A DNA stretch of 37,517 bases, taken from assembly GCA_014237405.1 (NCBI GenBank), contig JABZFO010000182.1, positions 1 through 37,517 on the forward strand. The letters are read 5' to 3'. Origin of the DNA: Desulfosarcina sp. Lineage in GTDB: Bacteria; Desulfobacterota; Desulfobacteria; Desulfobacterales; Desulfosarcinaceae. Of this stretch, positions 1 to 7,235 are shown piece after piece; position 1 is the first letter of the stretch; every line of letters begins with the position of its first letter. The position numbers and the translations under genes were made by a program. A model generated the notes under the pieces. That model did no database searches. It saw only the letters and a program-made list of their open reading frames with translations, and had not been told where the DNA came from.

Positions 1-1241
1 CGGGGAAGGTGTTCCGACAAATATATCGGGATTGAAACCAGGCGATAAGCGACCGGCTGGCCCAGGGTCGTTTTTACCCGGATCTTTTCAACGGAAGGCA
101 GGTTCAGGTTGCAGCGGATGGCCAGATCGAGCTTTTTTTCCGCCATGAATTGATGCAGGGATTTCATTTTGCCGGCCGGCCCGGATTTCACTTCCACGGG
201 AACGACCCGGCTCCCATGTTGAATGATATAATCGATTTCGCCCAGTCGCCCCCCAGTCCGCTGCCAGTAAAACAATTGTGGGTCCATGGACGGGGTCTGT
301 ACCGTACGCAGCTGCTGCCCGACAAACTGCTCGGCCAGCCCTCCCTTGTTCGAAAAAAAGAGATCCCGCTGATCCGTACGCTTGATGGCGGACAGGCCCA
401 ACTGGGCGGAAACCAGACCGATATCGATCATCAAGGTCTTAAAAAACTTTGCATTGGATTCCGCGCCGAGGGGCAATCCGTTTCCGGTGGTGTGCAGCAC
501 CTTTGAACATACTTTTGCCTGGCACAACAAGGAGAACGCTTTCTTTACCGGCAGGATTTTAAGGGACGGATCAACCCGGCTGTACACAAGCAAATCCTGC
601 TGCAATTTGAGACACGATGCCGGATCCTGGTTTTCCACCCATTCCTGAACCACTTCCGGCATCCCGCCAACCAGGCAGTAATGGTAATAGTATTCCAGGC
701 ACTTTTGATGCAGGGGGCGGGGGATGTCCTGGCCCAAGTCATAAGAAATCAGCTTTTGATAAAGTGGTTCGTTTCCGGAAGATAGAAGAAACTCAAAGAA
801 AGACATCTGTTCCAGGTAAAAATAGGTGATCCGCCCCGTCGGCATACTGTAGGGATAGTCTCTCAGTGCAAATTCCAGCAGGGAACCGGCCGCGATCACC
901 GGGAGGCCGGGCATTTCTTCTTTAAACCAGCGAAGTTTGCCGAACAGTTCGGGAGCCGTTTGGATTTCATCCAGGAAAAGCAACACGGAGGCCGGATCGA
1001 TCGTTGTGGATATCTCCGCCTCGATGTTTTGCAAGATCTCGGCAGGATCATTCACAGCAAACAGATCTGCCAGGTGGGGGAAACGTTCCAGGTTCAGTTC
1101 GATTAAATAAAGACCATGACGGTGTGCAAAATCACGAACCAGCCATGTCTTGCCGACCTGTCTGGCTCCCCTGAGAACAAGCGGCTTTCGGATTTTGCTC
1201 TTCAGCCATTGGTCCAGCTTGCGTCCGACAAAGCGAATCAT
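1..1241 (-). CDS. AAA-family ATPase with C-terminal DUF4143 domain (partial, runs off left edge)
   Basis: I translated this frame directly from the minus strand; it stays open from ATG at 1241 to the window edge (413 codons, no stop), so the C-terminus is missing. The N-terminus carries a Walker A motif (GARQVGKTWL, about residues 25-34) and a Walker B segment (VLLFLDEIQ, about residue 90), followed by a GSLLEF sensor-like motif. The second half has the LVGGMPEVV segment and the nuclease-like pattern EIDYII...VVPVEVKSG typical of DUF4143 proteins. This family is widespread in anaerobes and archaea; its cellular role is unsettled and toxin, nuclease or mobile-DNA links have been suggested. No partner gene is visible. 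A 16-bp inverted repeat lies about 60 bp upstream of the start. Confidence 0.9.
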   Translation of the reverse strand, partial: MIRFVGRKLDQWLKSKIRKPLVLRGARQVGKTWLVRDFAHRHGLYLIELNLERFPHLADLFAVNDPAEILQNIEAEISTTIDPASVLLFLDEIQTAPELFGKLRWFKEEMPGLPVIAAGSLLEFALRDYPYSMPTGRITYFYLEQMSFFEFLLSSGNEPLYQKLISYDLGQDIPRPLHQKCLEYYYHYCLVGGMPEVVQEWVENQDPASCLKLQQDLLVYSRVDPSLKILPVKKAFSLLCQAKVCSKVLHTTGNGLPLGAESNAKFFKTLMIDIGLVSAQLGLSAIKRTDQRDLFFSNKGGLAEQFVGQQLRTVQTPSMDPQLFYWQRTGGRLGEIDYIIQHGSRVVPVEVKSGPAGKMKSLHQFMAEKKLDLAIRCNLNLPSVEKIRVKTTLGQPVAYRLVSIPIYLSEHLP

Positions 1242-1300
1242 TTTCCGGTGAGATCCTGTTTCTTTGCAGTAATGGTGTTTTTTTTCCTGAAAAACAGTAA

Positions 1301-1346
1301 AACAACGCGTTTAAAATGTCAAAACAATTATTTTTAATGCGTTGTT
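1301..1346. promoter_or_regulatory. AT-rich inverted repeat upstream of the ATPase gene
   Basis: Arms 1301-1316 and 1331-1346 (AACAACGC at the outer ends) match at 14 of 16 positions around a 14-bp spacer. It lies 60 bp upstream of the minus-strand ATPase start, so it could be an operator or a degenerate terminator-like hairpin. No T-run follows on either strand in good register. The rest of 1242-1541 holds no gene I can support. Confidence 0.4.
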
Positions 1347-1541
1347 ATTGATTCTAACCGCGAAGCGGACCTAAATAATGTTTTTCTCTGTGTTCTCTGG
1401 AGCGCCAGGAAAAGCCTGGTGCGACTTGCTGACTGAAAGGAGTCAGCCATGATAATTGCTCGTTCATCATATAGCAGCGGCCTCCCGTGTCAGGGTAACC
1501 GAGCATGGGAAGCGGGCCGGTCGCCGCCTTTGTGAAACACC

Positions 1542-1586
1542 GGGGTCAGGGCTCCACATTTGACAAGATGTAATATGCGGGCTATG
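1542..1586 (+). repeat. 45-bp direct repeat, copy 1 (left end of a decayed REP/Y1 element)
   Basis: This 45-bp sequence, beginning GGGGTCAGGGCTCCACATTT, recurs without a mismatch at 2246-2290. Its first 22 bases recur inverted, with one mismatch, at 2625-2646. It immediately precedes the N-terminal transposase relic, as expected for the 5' boundary of a Y1-type element. Confidence 0.85.
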
Positions 1587-1630
1587 CTCGCGGCCAAATA
1601 CTGAGACAAATTGCTGAAAGGAGATCGGAA

Positions 1631-1790
1631 TTGGTTCGTCCTTTGTGCATCACCCTTCCCGGCGCCTTTTACCACATCAGCTCCCGCGGCCCTAACAGGA
1701 CCGGGAATGATTTCTTGAGTATCTTGAAACAGCCACCGAAAGGTACAACGTGGTGATTCACGCATTTTGCCTGATGGCGGAAGGGGCTTT
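1631..1790 (+). pseudogene. REP-associated Y1 transposase, N-terminal fragment (frameshifted relic)
   Basis: From TTG at 1631 (preceded by AAAGGAG) the frame reads LVRPLCITLPGAFYHISSRG, the characteristic N-terminus of REP-associated tyrosine transposases (Y1_Tnp, IS200-like). After about residue 28 the homology moves to another frame from 1717, reading EYLETATERYNVVIHAFCLM. This matches the family segment that leads into the catalytic NHYH motif. The expected catalytic His pair is absent because homology stops here and the HIT gene begins. The gene is dead: frameshifted and truncated. Its C-terminal complement lies at 2288-2612. Confidence 0.8.
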
Positions 1791-1820
1791 CCAATGCAGG
1801 TAAAAGGGTTAAAGGAAGCA

Positions 1821-2219
1821 ATGGGACACCAGAGGAATCTCGACCCAGATTGCCTGTTTTGCCGATGGATCAGGGCAGGGAAGGCTGTTGAAACGCTGGG
1901 CACGGTTGCCGCGTTCAATGACGGCTATCCGGTGACCGCGGGGCACCTGTTGATCGTACCGTTACGGCACACGGCCGACGGCTTTTCTATGACCGCACAG
2001 GAAGTCTGCGATAGTGAAGCGCTGATCCGCACCCTTTCCGAAAAAATCAGCAGAAGCGATCTTTCCGTCACGGGGTTCAACATCGGCATGAACATCGGTG
2101 AATCGGCCGGGCAGACCGTATTTCACGCCCACATTCATCTCATCCCCCGGCGGGATGGGGATTGCGCCAATCCCAAAGGCGGCGTTCGCGGCGTCATCGA
2201 CGGCAAGCGTTGCTATTGA
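1821..2219 (+). CDS. HIT family protein (histidine-triad nucleotide hydrolase/transferase)
   Basis: A 132-aa protein of normal HIT size. Histidine-triad proteins hydrolyse or transfer nucleotide monophosphates in the cytoplasm. The C-terminal part carries the triad HAHIHLIPRR (His-x-His-x-His pattern), preceded by NIGESAGQTVFH. The N-terminal CLFC is the metal-binding Cys pair seen in many HIT proteins. I prefer ATG 1821, which has AAGGA 6-8 bases upstream and gives a typical short N-terminus. ATGs at 1767 and 1794 are in frame but lie in transposase-relic sequence. The gene sits alone between two pieces of a broken Y1 transposase, so its original neighbours are unknown. The exact substrate cannot be told. 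Confidence 0.9.
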   Translation: MGHQRNLDPDCLFCRWIRAGKAVETLGTVAAFNDGYPVTAGHLLIVPLRHTADGFSMTAQEVCDSEALIRTLSEKISRSDLSVTGFNIGMNIGESAGQTVFHAHIHLIPRRDGDCANPKGGVRGVIDGKRCY

Positions 2220-2245
2220 ATGACCGTCATACGGAACAAAACAAG

Positions 2246-2290
2246 GGGGTCAGGGCTCCACATTTGACAAGATGTAATATGCGGGCTATG
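2246..2290 (+). repeat. 45-bp direct repeat, copy 2
   Basis: This copy is identical to 1542-1586. It begins 26 bp after the HIT stop codon and runs straight into the C-terminal transposase relic, skipping the N-terminal coding part. This copy is therefore an internally deleted element. Confidence 0.85.
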
Positions 2291-2612
2291 TTGCTGCTTG
2301 AAACCCCCACCGGCAACCTTTCGCAGATCATGCACAATATCAACGGCGCCTATACCACGTATTTTAATGTCAAACAGGGGCGTTCCAGCCATAAGACAGT
2401 TGGCCGACAAAGTTTCGATACAGGATGTGTGCGAAGCTGTCGGTCTCAGGTTTTGTGCAGATTCGCGTTTAGCCAGGAATATAAAAATATACCTGTGCCG
2501 CAAACTCACCGGCGAGAGCCTTAAAACCATAGGAAATCAATTCGGAATCGGCGATTCGGCCGTATCACTGTGACCACCGCCGTCTAAGAAGCCAAGTGGC
2601 CAAAATTGAAAA
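2288..2612 (+). pseudogene. REP-associated Y1 transposase, C-terminal fragment (relic)
   Basis: ATG 2288 opens MLLLETPTGNLSQIMHNING followed by AYTTYFNVKQGRS, the family's middle segment. After an internal deletion, homology resumes in another frame from about 2400: VSIQDVCEAVGLRF, then IKIYLCRKLTGESLKTIG and FGIGDSAVS. The latter is the C-terminal helix-turn-helix-like tail of REP-associated transposases. Catalytic parts are missing, so this is a decayed relic. It ends near an inverted copy of the element's terminal sequence (2625-2646). Confidence 0.8.
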
Positions 2613-2624
2613 AACGATCATAAT

Positions 2625-2646
2625 GTGAAATGTGGAGCCCTGACCC
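2625..2646 (-). repeat. Inverted terminal copy of the REP/Y1 element end
   Basis: GTGAAATGTGGAGCCCTGAC plus two more bases is the reverse complement of the first 22 bases of the 45-bp repeats, with one mismatch. It marks the right boundary of the decayed element region. Confidence 0.75.
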
Positions 2647-2658
2647 TCATGCCCTCCC

Positions 2659-3024
2659 CTAATCTTCGACATCGCGGTCGATATTTTCGGCGATGAATTC
2701 TTGGAGCAGTTTCCCTCCGTCAAGATCACACCTGGTGGTAAATTCCATTCCGCAGACCCAGCCCGATTTGAAAAAGAGGCGCTTGTTCGGCGAGCGGAAC
2801 TGGGAAATGTGCCGAGGGATACCGGCCACCCGCACCGGTATATTGCCATTCACGATCAACGGCTTGATTTCAGCACCGATCTCAATCTCCTCTTGTGAGT
2901 CGATTAAAAAACCCACCCCGTGTTCGTTGATGTTGAAGATGCGGTAGGTTTTCCCGTTGATGGATATGGTCAGATCCTTTACCGAAAATCGGCGTTTCCT
3001 TCTATTTCCCAAATCCGGATCCAT
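2659..3024 (-). CDS. PilZ-like small protein
   Basis: A 121-aa cytoplasmic protein. The N-terminal RRKRRFSV resembles the RxxxR motif of PilZ c-di-GMP receptors, but the usual D/N-x-S-x-x-G is replaced by NINEHGVGF, where Glu stands at the Ser position. The rest follows the PilZ beta-barrel pattern, ending with a GMEF strand. c-di-GMP binding is therefore possible but not assured. I chose ATG 3024 because AGGAGG lies five bases upstream; an in-frame ATG at 3042 lacks this. The gene is transcribed away from the HDOD gene at 3403. Many other c-di-GMP-type proteins occur in this window. Confidence 0.7.
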   Translation of the reverse strand: MDPDLGNRRKRRFSVKDLTISINGKTYRIFNINEHGVGFLIDSQEEIEIGAEIKPLIVNGNIPVRVAGIPRHISQFRSPNKRLFFKSGWVCGMEFTTRCDLDGGKLLQEFIAENIDRDVED

Positions 3025-3402
3025 ATCTTCCTCCTGTTCCACCTGCTTTTGCGTCAGCGTTTTTCGCGGTCAATCCCGGCGGGGATGATTTTCAATGACA
3101 TATTCCTTGTATCGGATCAAGCGGCCTTCCCCTTTAGCTGAAAATAGTGCACGGGTGACGGGTGGCGCAGTTGATCCGTTATCCGCCATTCTAATCCAGG
3201 GTGGATTTTCTGTCGGTCATGGTGACGGCCGGCAGCCACCTGCCGGAACCGGTTTTGCCGATTGGACTCATGAAATCCGATAACCGGCCGATAATACGGT
3301 CATGCGGGTGGCAATGGGCAAGGGCCTCGGTGTCGAAATGAACACGGATTCGGCGGATTAATTGAAACAGACCTCCGGTTGGTCTCCGGGGCAAAGGAAC
3401 AT

Positions 3403-4794
3403 ATGGTGAGCACGCATGTAGAGATACTGCCGATAATCAATCGGATCGGTTTTTTCAATTCGTTCACCGCGGACGAGAAGCGGCAGATGGTGTCGGACGA
3501 TGCCCACTTCAGGGTATACAAGCCTGGAGAAATGCTCATCCGCCAGGGCAGCAGCGACCAGAGTCTGTTTATCATTTTCACCGGGACGGTCAATGTCACG
3601 GAAGGTGTCGGCGGAACCATTTTAGCCGTTCTCAGAGCCGGCGATATCTTCGGGGAGATGGCCTTTTTAACCGACACCCGGCGAACCGCCAATGTTGTCG
3701 CCATGGAATCGGTCATCGCGCTGAAGCTGGACCGGGTGCTGTTCGAACAGCTCTCCCTGGAAATCCGAGAGAAATTCAAAGACAAGATCATCGAGAAACT
3801 GGTGGCCCGGCTGGATAAGGCGAACAAGGAATTGGCCCGGCTCAATGCCGCCGTGAGCGCTGGTTTTTCTGAATCATCAAAATCGACGGGAACCTCCGCG
3901 GGCCCGTCGTTTACAGATTCGCCTGCACCGGTGTTTGTCTCCGGCCGGGAGCTGATCCGCAAGATTATCTCCAATACCGCGTCGCTGCCGGCCATGCCGG
4001 AGGTTATGATCAAGGTCCAGCAGATGATCAAGCACCCCGGAACCAGTCCCGCCCAACTGGCCAAAATCATCGAAACCGATCCCGCCATGGTGGCCGGCAT
4101 TCTCAAAGTGGCCAATTCAGCCTACTACGGGTTTCGAGGAAAAGTCTCCACCATCCAGCACGCCTCCGCTCTGTTTGGAACCCGCCGGCTGGCTGAGCTG
4201 ATTACAGCTATGAGTGCCGGCGGGGTGTTGGGAAAAGCCATGGAGGGATACGGACTCAAGGCCGGCGACATGTGGCGCCATTCCATTGCGGTGGCCTGCA
4301 CGGCCGGTGAAATCGCCGCAGCAGTAGGTTCTGACGCTCCTGACAGCGCATACATGGCGGGGCTGCTTCACGATATAGGAAAAATCATCCTGGACCCACA
4401 TGTTCGCAAGCGGAAAGTGTTGTTCGACCACTACTATTCCACCCACCCGGAAAAAACCGTTCAAGATGCGGAGCGGGATATTTTGGGGTTTGATCATGCC
4501 GTCATTGCGGCCATTCTTTGCGAAAACTGGAACCTGCCCAGATCCATCTCCTTTGGCATTCGGCACCACCACCAGCCTTCGGCTGCCGGCGATCACCAAT
4601 TGTCCCATATCGTGCATCTGGCAGACTATATTACCATTCAGGCGGGCTTGGGGTGTGCCGGCAAGGCCTCCTGTCAGGATCTGGATGAAGCCAGTCGATC
4701 CATGGTGCCCTTAGACCCTGAAACATTGCGCACTGCGGCAGAAAAGGCCCGCCGATACATGGAAAGCCTGACCGGGCGCCTGCTCAGGCCATAA
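3403..4794 (+). CDS. Cyclic-nucleotide-binding domain + HDOD domain signalling protein
   Basis: A 463-aa protein with no signal peptide or membrane segment. Residues about 10-130 form a cNMP-binding (CRP-like) domain with the phosphate-binding cassette pattern GDIFGEMAFLTDTRRTA. After a linker (about 150-180), residues about 185-390 form an HDOD domain, starting ISNTASLPAMPEVMIKV and including LLHDIGKIILD. HDOD domains resemble HD phosphohydrolases but usually lack full catalytic metal sites and act as regulatory modules. The protein probably converts a small-ligand signal into an output through protein contacts. I chose ATG 3403, which has AAAGGA five bases upstream; 3379 is an in-frame alternative. 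The region 3025-3402 before it has no gene I can support. Confidence 0.9.
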   Translation: MVSTHVEILPIINRIGFFNSFTADEKRQMVSDDAHFRVYKPGEMLIRQGSSDQSLFIIFTGTVNVTEGVGGTILAVLRAGDIFGEMAFLTDTRRTANVVAMESVIALKLDRVLFEQLSLEIREKFKDKIIEKLVARLDKANKELARLNAAVSAGFSESSKSTGTSAGPSFTDSPAPVFVSGRELIRKIISNTASLPAMPEVMIKVQQMIKHPGTSPAQLAKIIETDPAMVAGILKVANSAYYGFRGKVSTIQHASALFGTRRLAELITAMSAGGVLGKAMEGYGLKAGDMWRHSIAVACTAGEIAAAVGSDAPDSAYMAGLLHDIGKIILDPHVRKRKVLFDHYYSTHPEKTVQDAERDILGFDHAVIAAILCENWNLPRSISFGIRHHHQPSAAGDHQLSHIVHLADYITIQAGLGCAGKASCQDLDEASRSMVPLDPETLRTAAEKARRYMESLTGRLLRP

Positions 4795-4885
4795 ACCCCA
4801 CCGTCTATTCAACCGAAAGGTCCCGCCGCCGGGCACATTAGGCCTTGAAATCGGCTATTGCGGTATAATATAGTCGTTCTGTAAC

Positions 4886-4939
4886 CGTTCATGGGTTCAG
4901 AGGTTCAACCCTGAACGGTGGACCCTGAACCTGTGAACG
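4886..4939. repeat. Imperfect inverted repeat built of GTTCA/TGAAC units
   Basis: The segment consists of repeated GTTCA words followed by TGAAC words (CGTTCATGGGTTCAG at left, CCTGAACCTGTGAACG at right). These can fold into an imperfect hairpin between the HDOD gene and the DUF1992 gene. No T-run follows. It may be a decayed dispersed repeat. Confidence 0.5.
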
Positions 4940-5009
4940 CCTGCGTTGTTCTTACCTGTATCATAAATGGATGGTTAACCCGGCCCCGGCGCCCTGTGAG
5001 ACGGATCGG

Positions 5010-5390
5010 ATGTTTCCCGGATTTGAAAAAATTATCGAGTCACGAATAAAAAAGGCCCAGGATGACGGTGCCTTCGAGAATCTTCCCGGCAGCGGCCAAC
5101 CCCTTCACATGGAGGATGACCGGCACATTCCCGAGGACCTGCGCATGGCGCACAAGGTTCTGAAAAATGCCGATTGCCTGCCGCCGGAGGTACAGTTGCG
5201 AAAAGAGATCCGCACAACCGAAGACCTGCTGGCCGGCATGACCGACACGGTGCAAAAATATCGTACCATTAAAAAAATCAACTTCCTGATCCTGAAACTC
5301 AATGCCTTGAGAGACGCCAACGCAGCGTTTGACATCCCCCAGCGCTATTACGGCGAGGTGGTCGAACGCCTCGGGACCGATAAAGCATAA
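5010..5390 (+). CDS. DUF1992 (DnaJ-homologue-subfamily-C-28-like) protein
   Basis: A 126-aa soluble protein matching DUF1992: it begins MFPGFEKIIESRIKKAQDDG, then FENLPGSGQPL, and has the charged helical middle segment of this family. The function is unknown in bacteria; eukaryotic relatives carry a J-domain that is absent here. I prefer ATG 5010 because family members normally begin just before this FEKI segment. An in-frame ATG at 4971 adds 13 residues, and neither start has a strong ribosome site. The next gene starts 12 bp after the stop, so the two are likely co-transcribed. Confidence 0.8.
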   Translation: MFPGFEKIIESRIKKAQDDGAFENLPGSGQPLHMEDDRHIPEDLRMAHKVLKNADCLPPEVQLRKEIRTTEDLLAGMTDTVQKYRTIKKINFLILKLNALRDANAAFDIPQRYYGEVVERLGTDKA

Positions 5391-5402
5391 TCTGGTGCAA
5401 CC

Positions 5403-5894
5403 ATGTTTGGTAAAAACAAAGAGGGCGACGGCTTGGTCAAGAGCGTGCTGCTTGCCTACTTTATTCTGGCGCTTCATGTGCTGCTGCTTGCCGGTGTGGT
5501 GGTCCTGGTTCTTTTTTTCCGGGGCGTGGTCAGCTATATGCTCTGGATTTCCCTCGGGGGAATTGCATTGATCGGTTTCTCCGCATTCTATTTTATCAGG
5601 CGGATGCGGGCCGAAGGCAAATCCCTTCGTGAGATGTTAAGAAATCCCATGTTCAACGGGCGATCCGTGGAGGTGAGCCTTCTGGGCGGCATGGCCACCG
5701 TCAAACTGGGCCAGTCGTCCCAGCCGCCGACCATCGGTCACGATGCGGCCATCGACATCCCCCGTCTTGAAGACCCGGATGCCTCCCGCAGCCGGGAAGT
5801 TTCGGAACTCGCGGAACTGGCTCGTCTACTTGAAAAAGACCTCATCACCGTCGACGAGTTCAACAAGGCCAAGCGACAGTTTTTTAACAGTTAG
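5403..5894 (+). CDS. Membrane protein with C-terminal SHOCT domain
   Basis: A 163-aa protein. Two hydrophobic helices lie at about residues 15-40 (LLAYFILALHVLLLAGVVVL) and 45-65. A cytoplasmic stretch of about 70 residues follows. The last 30 residues (LAELARLLEKDLITVDEFNK) form a SHOCT motif, a short C-terminal domain common in membrane and stress proteins and thought to mediate oligomerisation. No enzyme motif is visible. The gene lies 12 bp downstream of the DUF1992 gene. Its stop codon falls at the start of a TTAGGGCCTCGG motif that recurs elsewhere in the window. Confidence 0.75.
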   Translation: MFGKNKEGDGLVKSVLLAYFILALHVLLLAGVVVLVLFFRGVVSYMLWISLGGIALIGFSAFYFIRRMRAEGKSLREMLRNPMFNGRSVEVSLLGGMATVKLGQSSQPPTIGHDAAIDIPRLEDPDASRSREVSELAELARLLEKDLITVDEFNKAKRQFFNS

Positions 5895-6055
5895 GGCCTC
5901 GGACAGAATAAAACACACAGAGATGACGCCGGATCCTTACCGGTTGAAACCGCCGTGCTGCCGACGTGAACGGGATCTGGGGCATCAGGCGTTGCGGCCA
6001 CATTCGCGAACTACCGGTTCTCAATAGCCGACAAACGTAAAAGGAAATTATTAAT

Positions 6056-7009
6056 ATGAAAAAGAAAACCATCGCCCTGATCTTCGGTGGCATCTCGTCG
6101 GAAAGAGAAGTCTCTCTCAACAGCGGCAAGCAGGTGTACGACGCCCTGGACAAGGAGAGGTACGACATCCTGAAATACGACCCCAAGACGGATATCCCCC
6201 GGCTGGTGGCCGATGCCGGCAAGATCGACTGTGCACTGATCATTCTGCACGGGCCGTACGGTGAAGACGGAACCGTTCAGGGACTGTTGGATCTGCTGGA
6301 TATCCCTTACCAAGGGGCCGGTGTGCTGGGAAGTGCCGTTGCCATGAACAAGTTGTTGTCCAAGCATCTGTATGAAATATCTGGTCTCTCCGTGCCGCCC
6401 TATGCCGTGGTAAGGCGGGGTGAACCGGTCGACGTTGATCGCATGGTGAGGCAGTTGGGCTTGCCCGTGGTGGTTAAGCCGGTTGAAACCGGCTCCAGCG
6501 TCGGCATGTCTATTGTGCGCAGTGATGCATCCCTTGCACCGGCTGTGGCCAAGGCGCTGGAATACGGCGTAACGGCCATGATCGAAGGGTATATCAACGG
6601 CAAGGAGATCACCTGTGGGGTGCTGGGGAACGATGAGGTCGAGGCCCTGCCGTTAATCGAGATTATTCCGGGAGAAAATTACGAATTTTTTGACTACGAG
6701 GCCAAATATCAACCCGGAGCAACCCAGGAGATCTGTCCGGCTCCCATAGACGAGGAGTTGACTCGAAAGGCGCAATCTTGCGCCATTACCGCCCACAAGG
6801 CCCTGTACTGCCAGGGGTACAGCCGGACGGATATGATTTTAAAAAACAATGAATTTTTCGTTCTGGAAACGAATACCATTCCCGGCATGACGGCCACCAG
6901 CCTCTATCCGCAGTCGGCACAGGCTGCCGGCATGTCTTTCGGTCAGTTGTTGGACCGGCTCATCGAGCTGGGAATAGACGCCCGGCGACGCCAAACGACC
7001 CGGGGGTAG
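6056..7009 (+). CDS. ddl: D-alanine--D-alanine ligase
   Basis: A 317-aa cytoplasmic ATP-grasp enzyme that joins two D-alanines for peptidoglycan cross-linking. The N-terminal FGGISSEREVSLNSG contains the family Ser-Glu pair, followed by LHGPYGEDGTVQGLLDLL. The ATP-grasp loop reads VVKPVETGSSVGMS, and the C-terminal metal and substrate site reads LETNTIPGMTATSLYPQSA. Length is normal. Two deviations from the usual wording are SRTDMIL, where many homologues have R-V/I-D, and LETNT, where most have LEVNT; both keep the acidic ligands. AAAGGA precedes ATG 6056. No other cell-wall gene is adjacent. Confidence 0.95.
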   Translation: MKKKTIALIFGGISSEREVSLNSGKQVYDALDKERYDILKYDPKTDIPRLVADAGKIDCALIILHGPYGEDGTVQGLLDLLDIPYQGAGVLGSAVAMNKLLSKHLYEISGLSVPPYAVVRRGEPVDVDRMVRQLGLPVVVKPVETGSSVGMSIVRSDASLAPAVAKALEYGVTAMIEGYINGKEITCGVLGNDEVEALPLIEIIPGENYEFFDYEAKYQPGATQEICPAPIDEELTRKAQSCAITAHKALYCQGYSRTDMILKNNEFFVLETNTIPGMTATSLYPQSAQAAGMSFGQLLDRLIELGIDARRRQTTRG

Positions 7010-7175
7010 TTAGGACCTCGGAAATAATTAAATTCACGATCTTACTTGTCTTTTTGTCCGTGTTCTGCGTTGTGTCGATGGCCACATACAACAAGTATGA
7101 AACCATCGACGCGCCTTGAACACGAACAAAAATCCCGTGTTATCTCCGTGGATTTTATTTTTTCCGAGGCCCTTA
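7010..7175. repeat. MITE-like element with TTAGG(A/G)CCTCGGAAA termini
   Basis: The left end (7010-7032) and right end (7155-7175) are inverted copies around the core CCTCGGAAA. Inside lies a hairpin with GTCGATGG and CCATCGAC arms. A partial second copy occurs at 15441-15551, sharing an exact 23-bp core (7096-7118 and 15529-15551). It occupies most of the gap between ddl and purD and carries no convincing gene. Confidence 0.75.
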
Positions 7176-7235
7176 TACGTCACCACAAACGCCGGCGGTA
7201 CGCCCGCTGGCCTAAACGAAAGAGGGAGGAAAATT

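Noticed and set aside
545-742. 65-aa minus-strand ORF
   Set aside because: It is out of frame within the ATPase/DUF4143 gene, which has clear motifs on both sides in a single continuous frame.
3191-3394. 67-aa minus-strand ORF upstream of the HDOD gene
   Set aside because: It has a protein-like stretch (IRRIRVHFDTEALAHC) but starts with TTG, has no ribosome site and matches no family I know. Kept out for lack of support.
3300-4115. 271-aa minus-strand ORF opposite the cNMP/HDOD gene
   Set aside because: It is antisense to a gene with clear domains, with the Ser-rich composition of a shadow frame.
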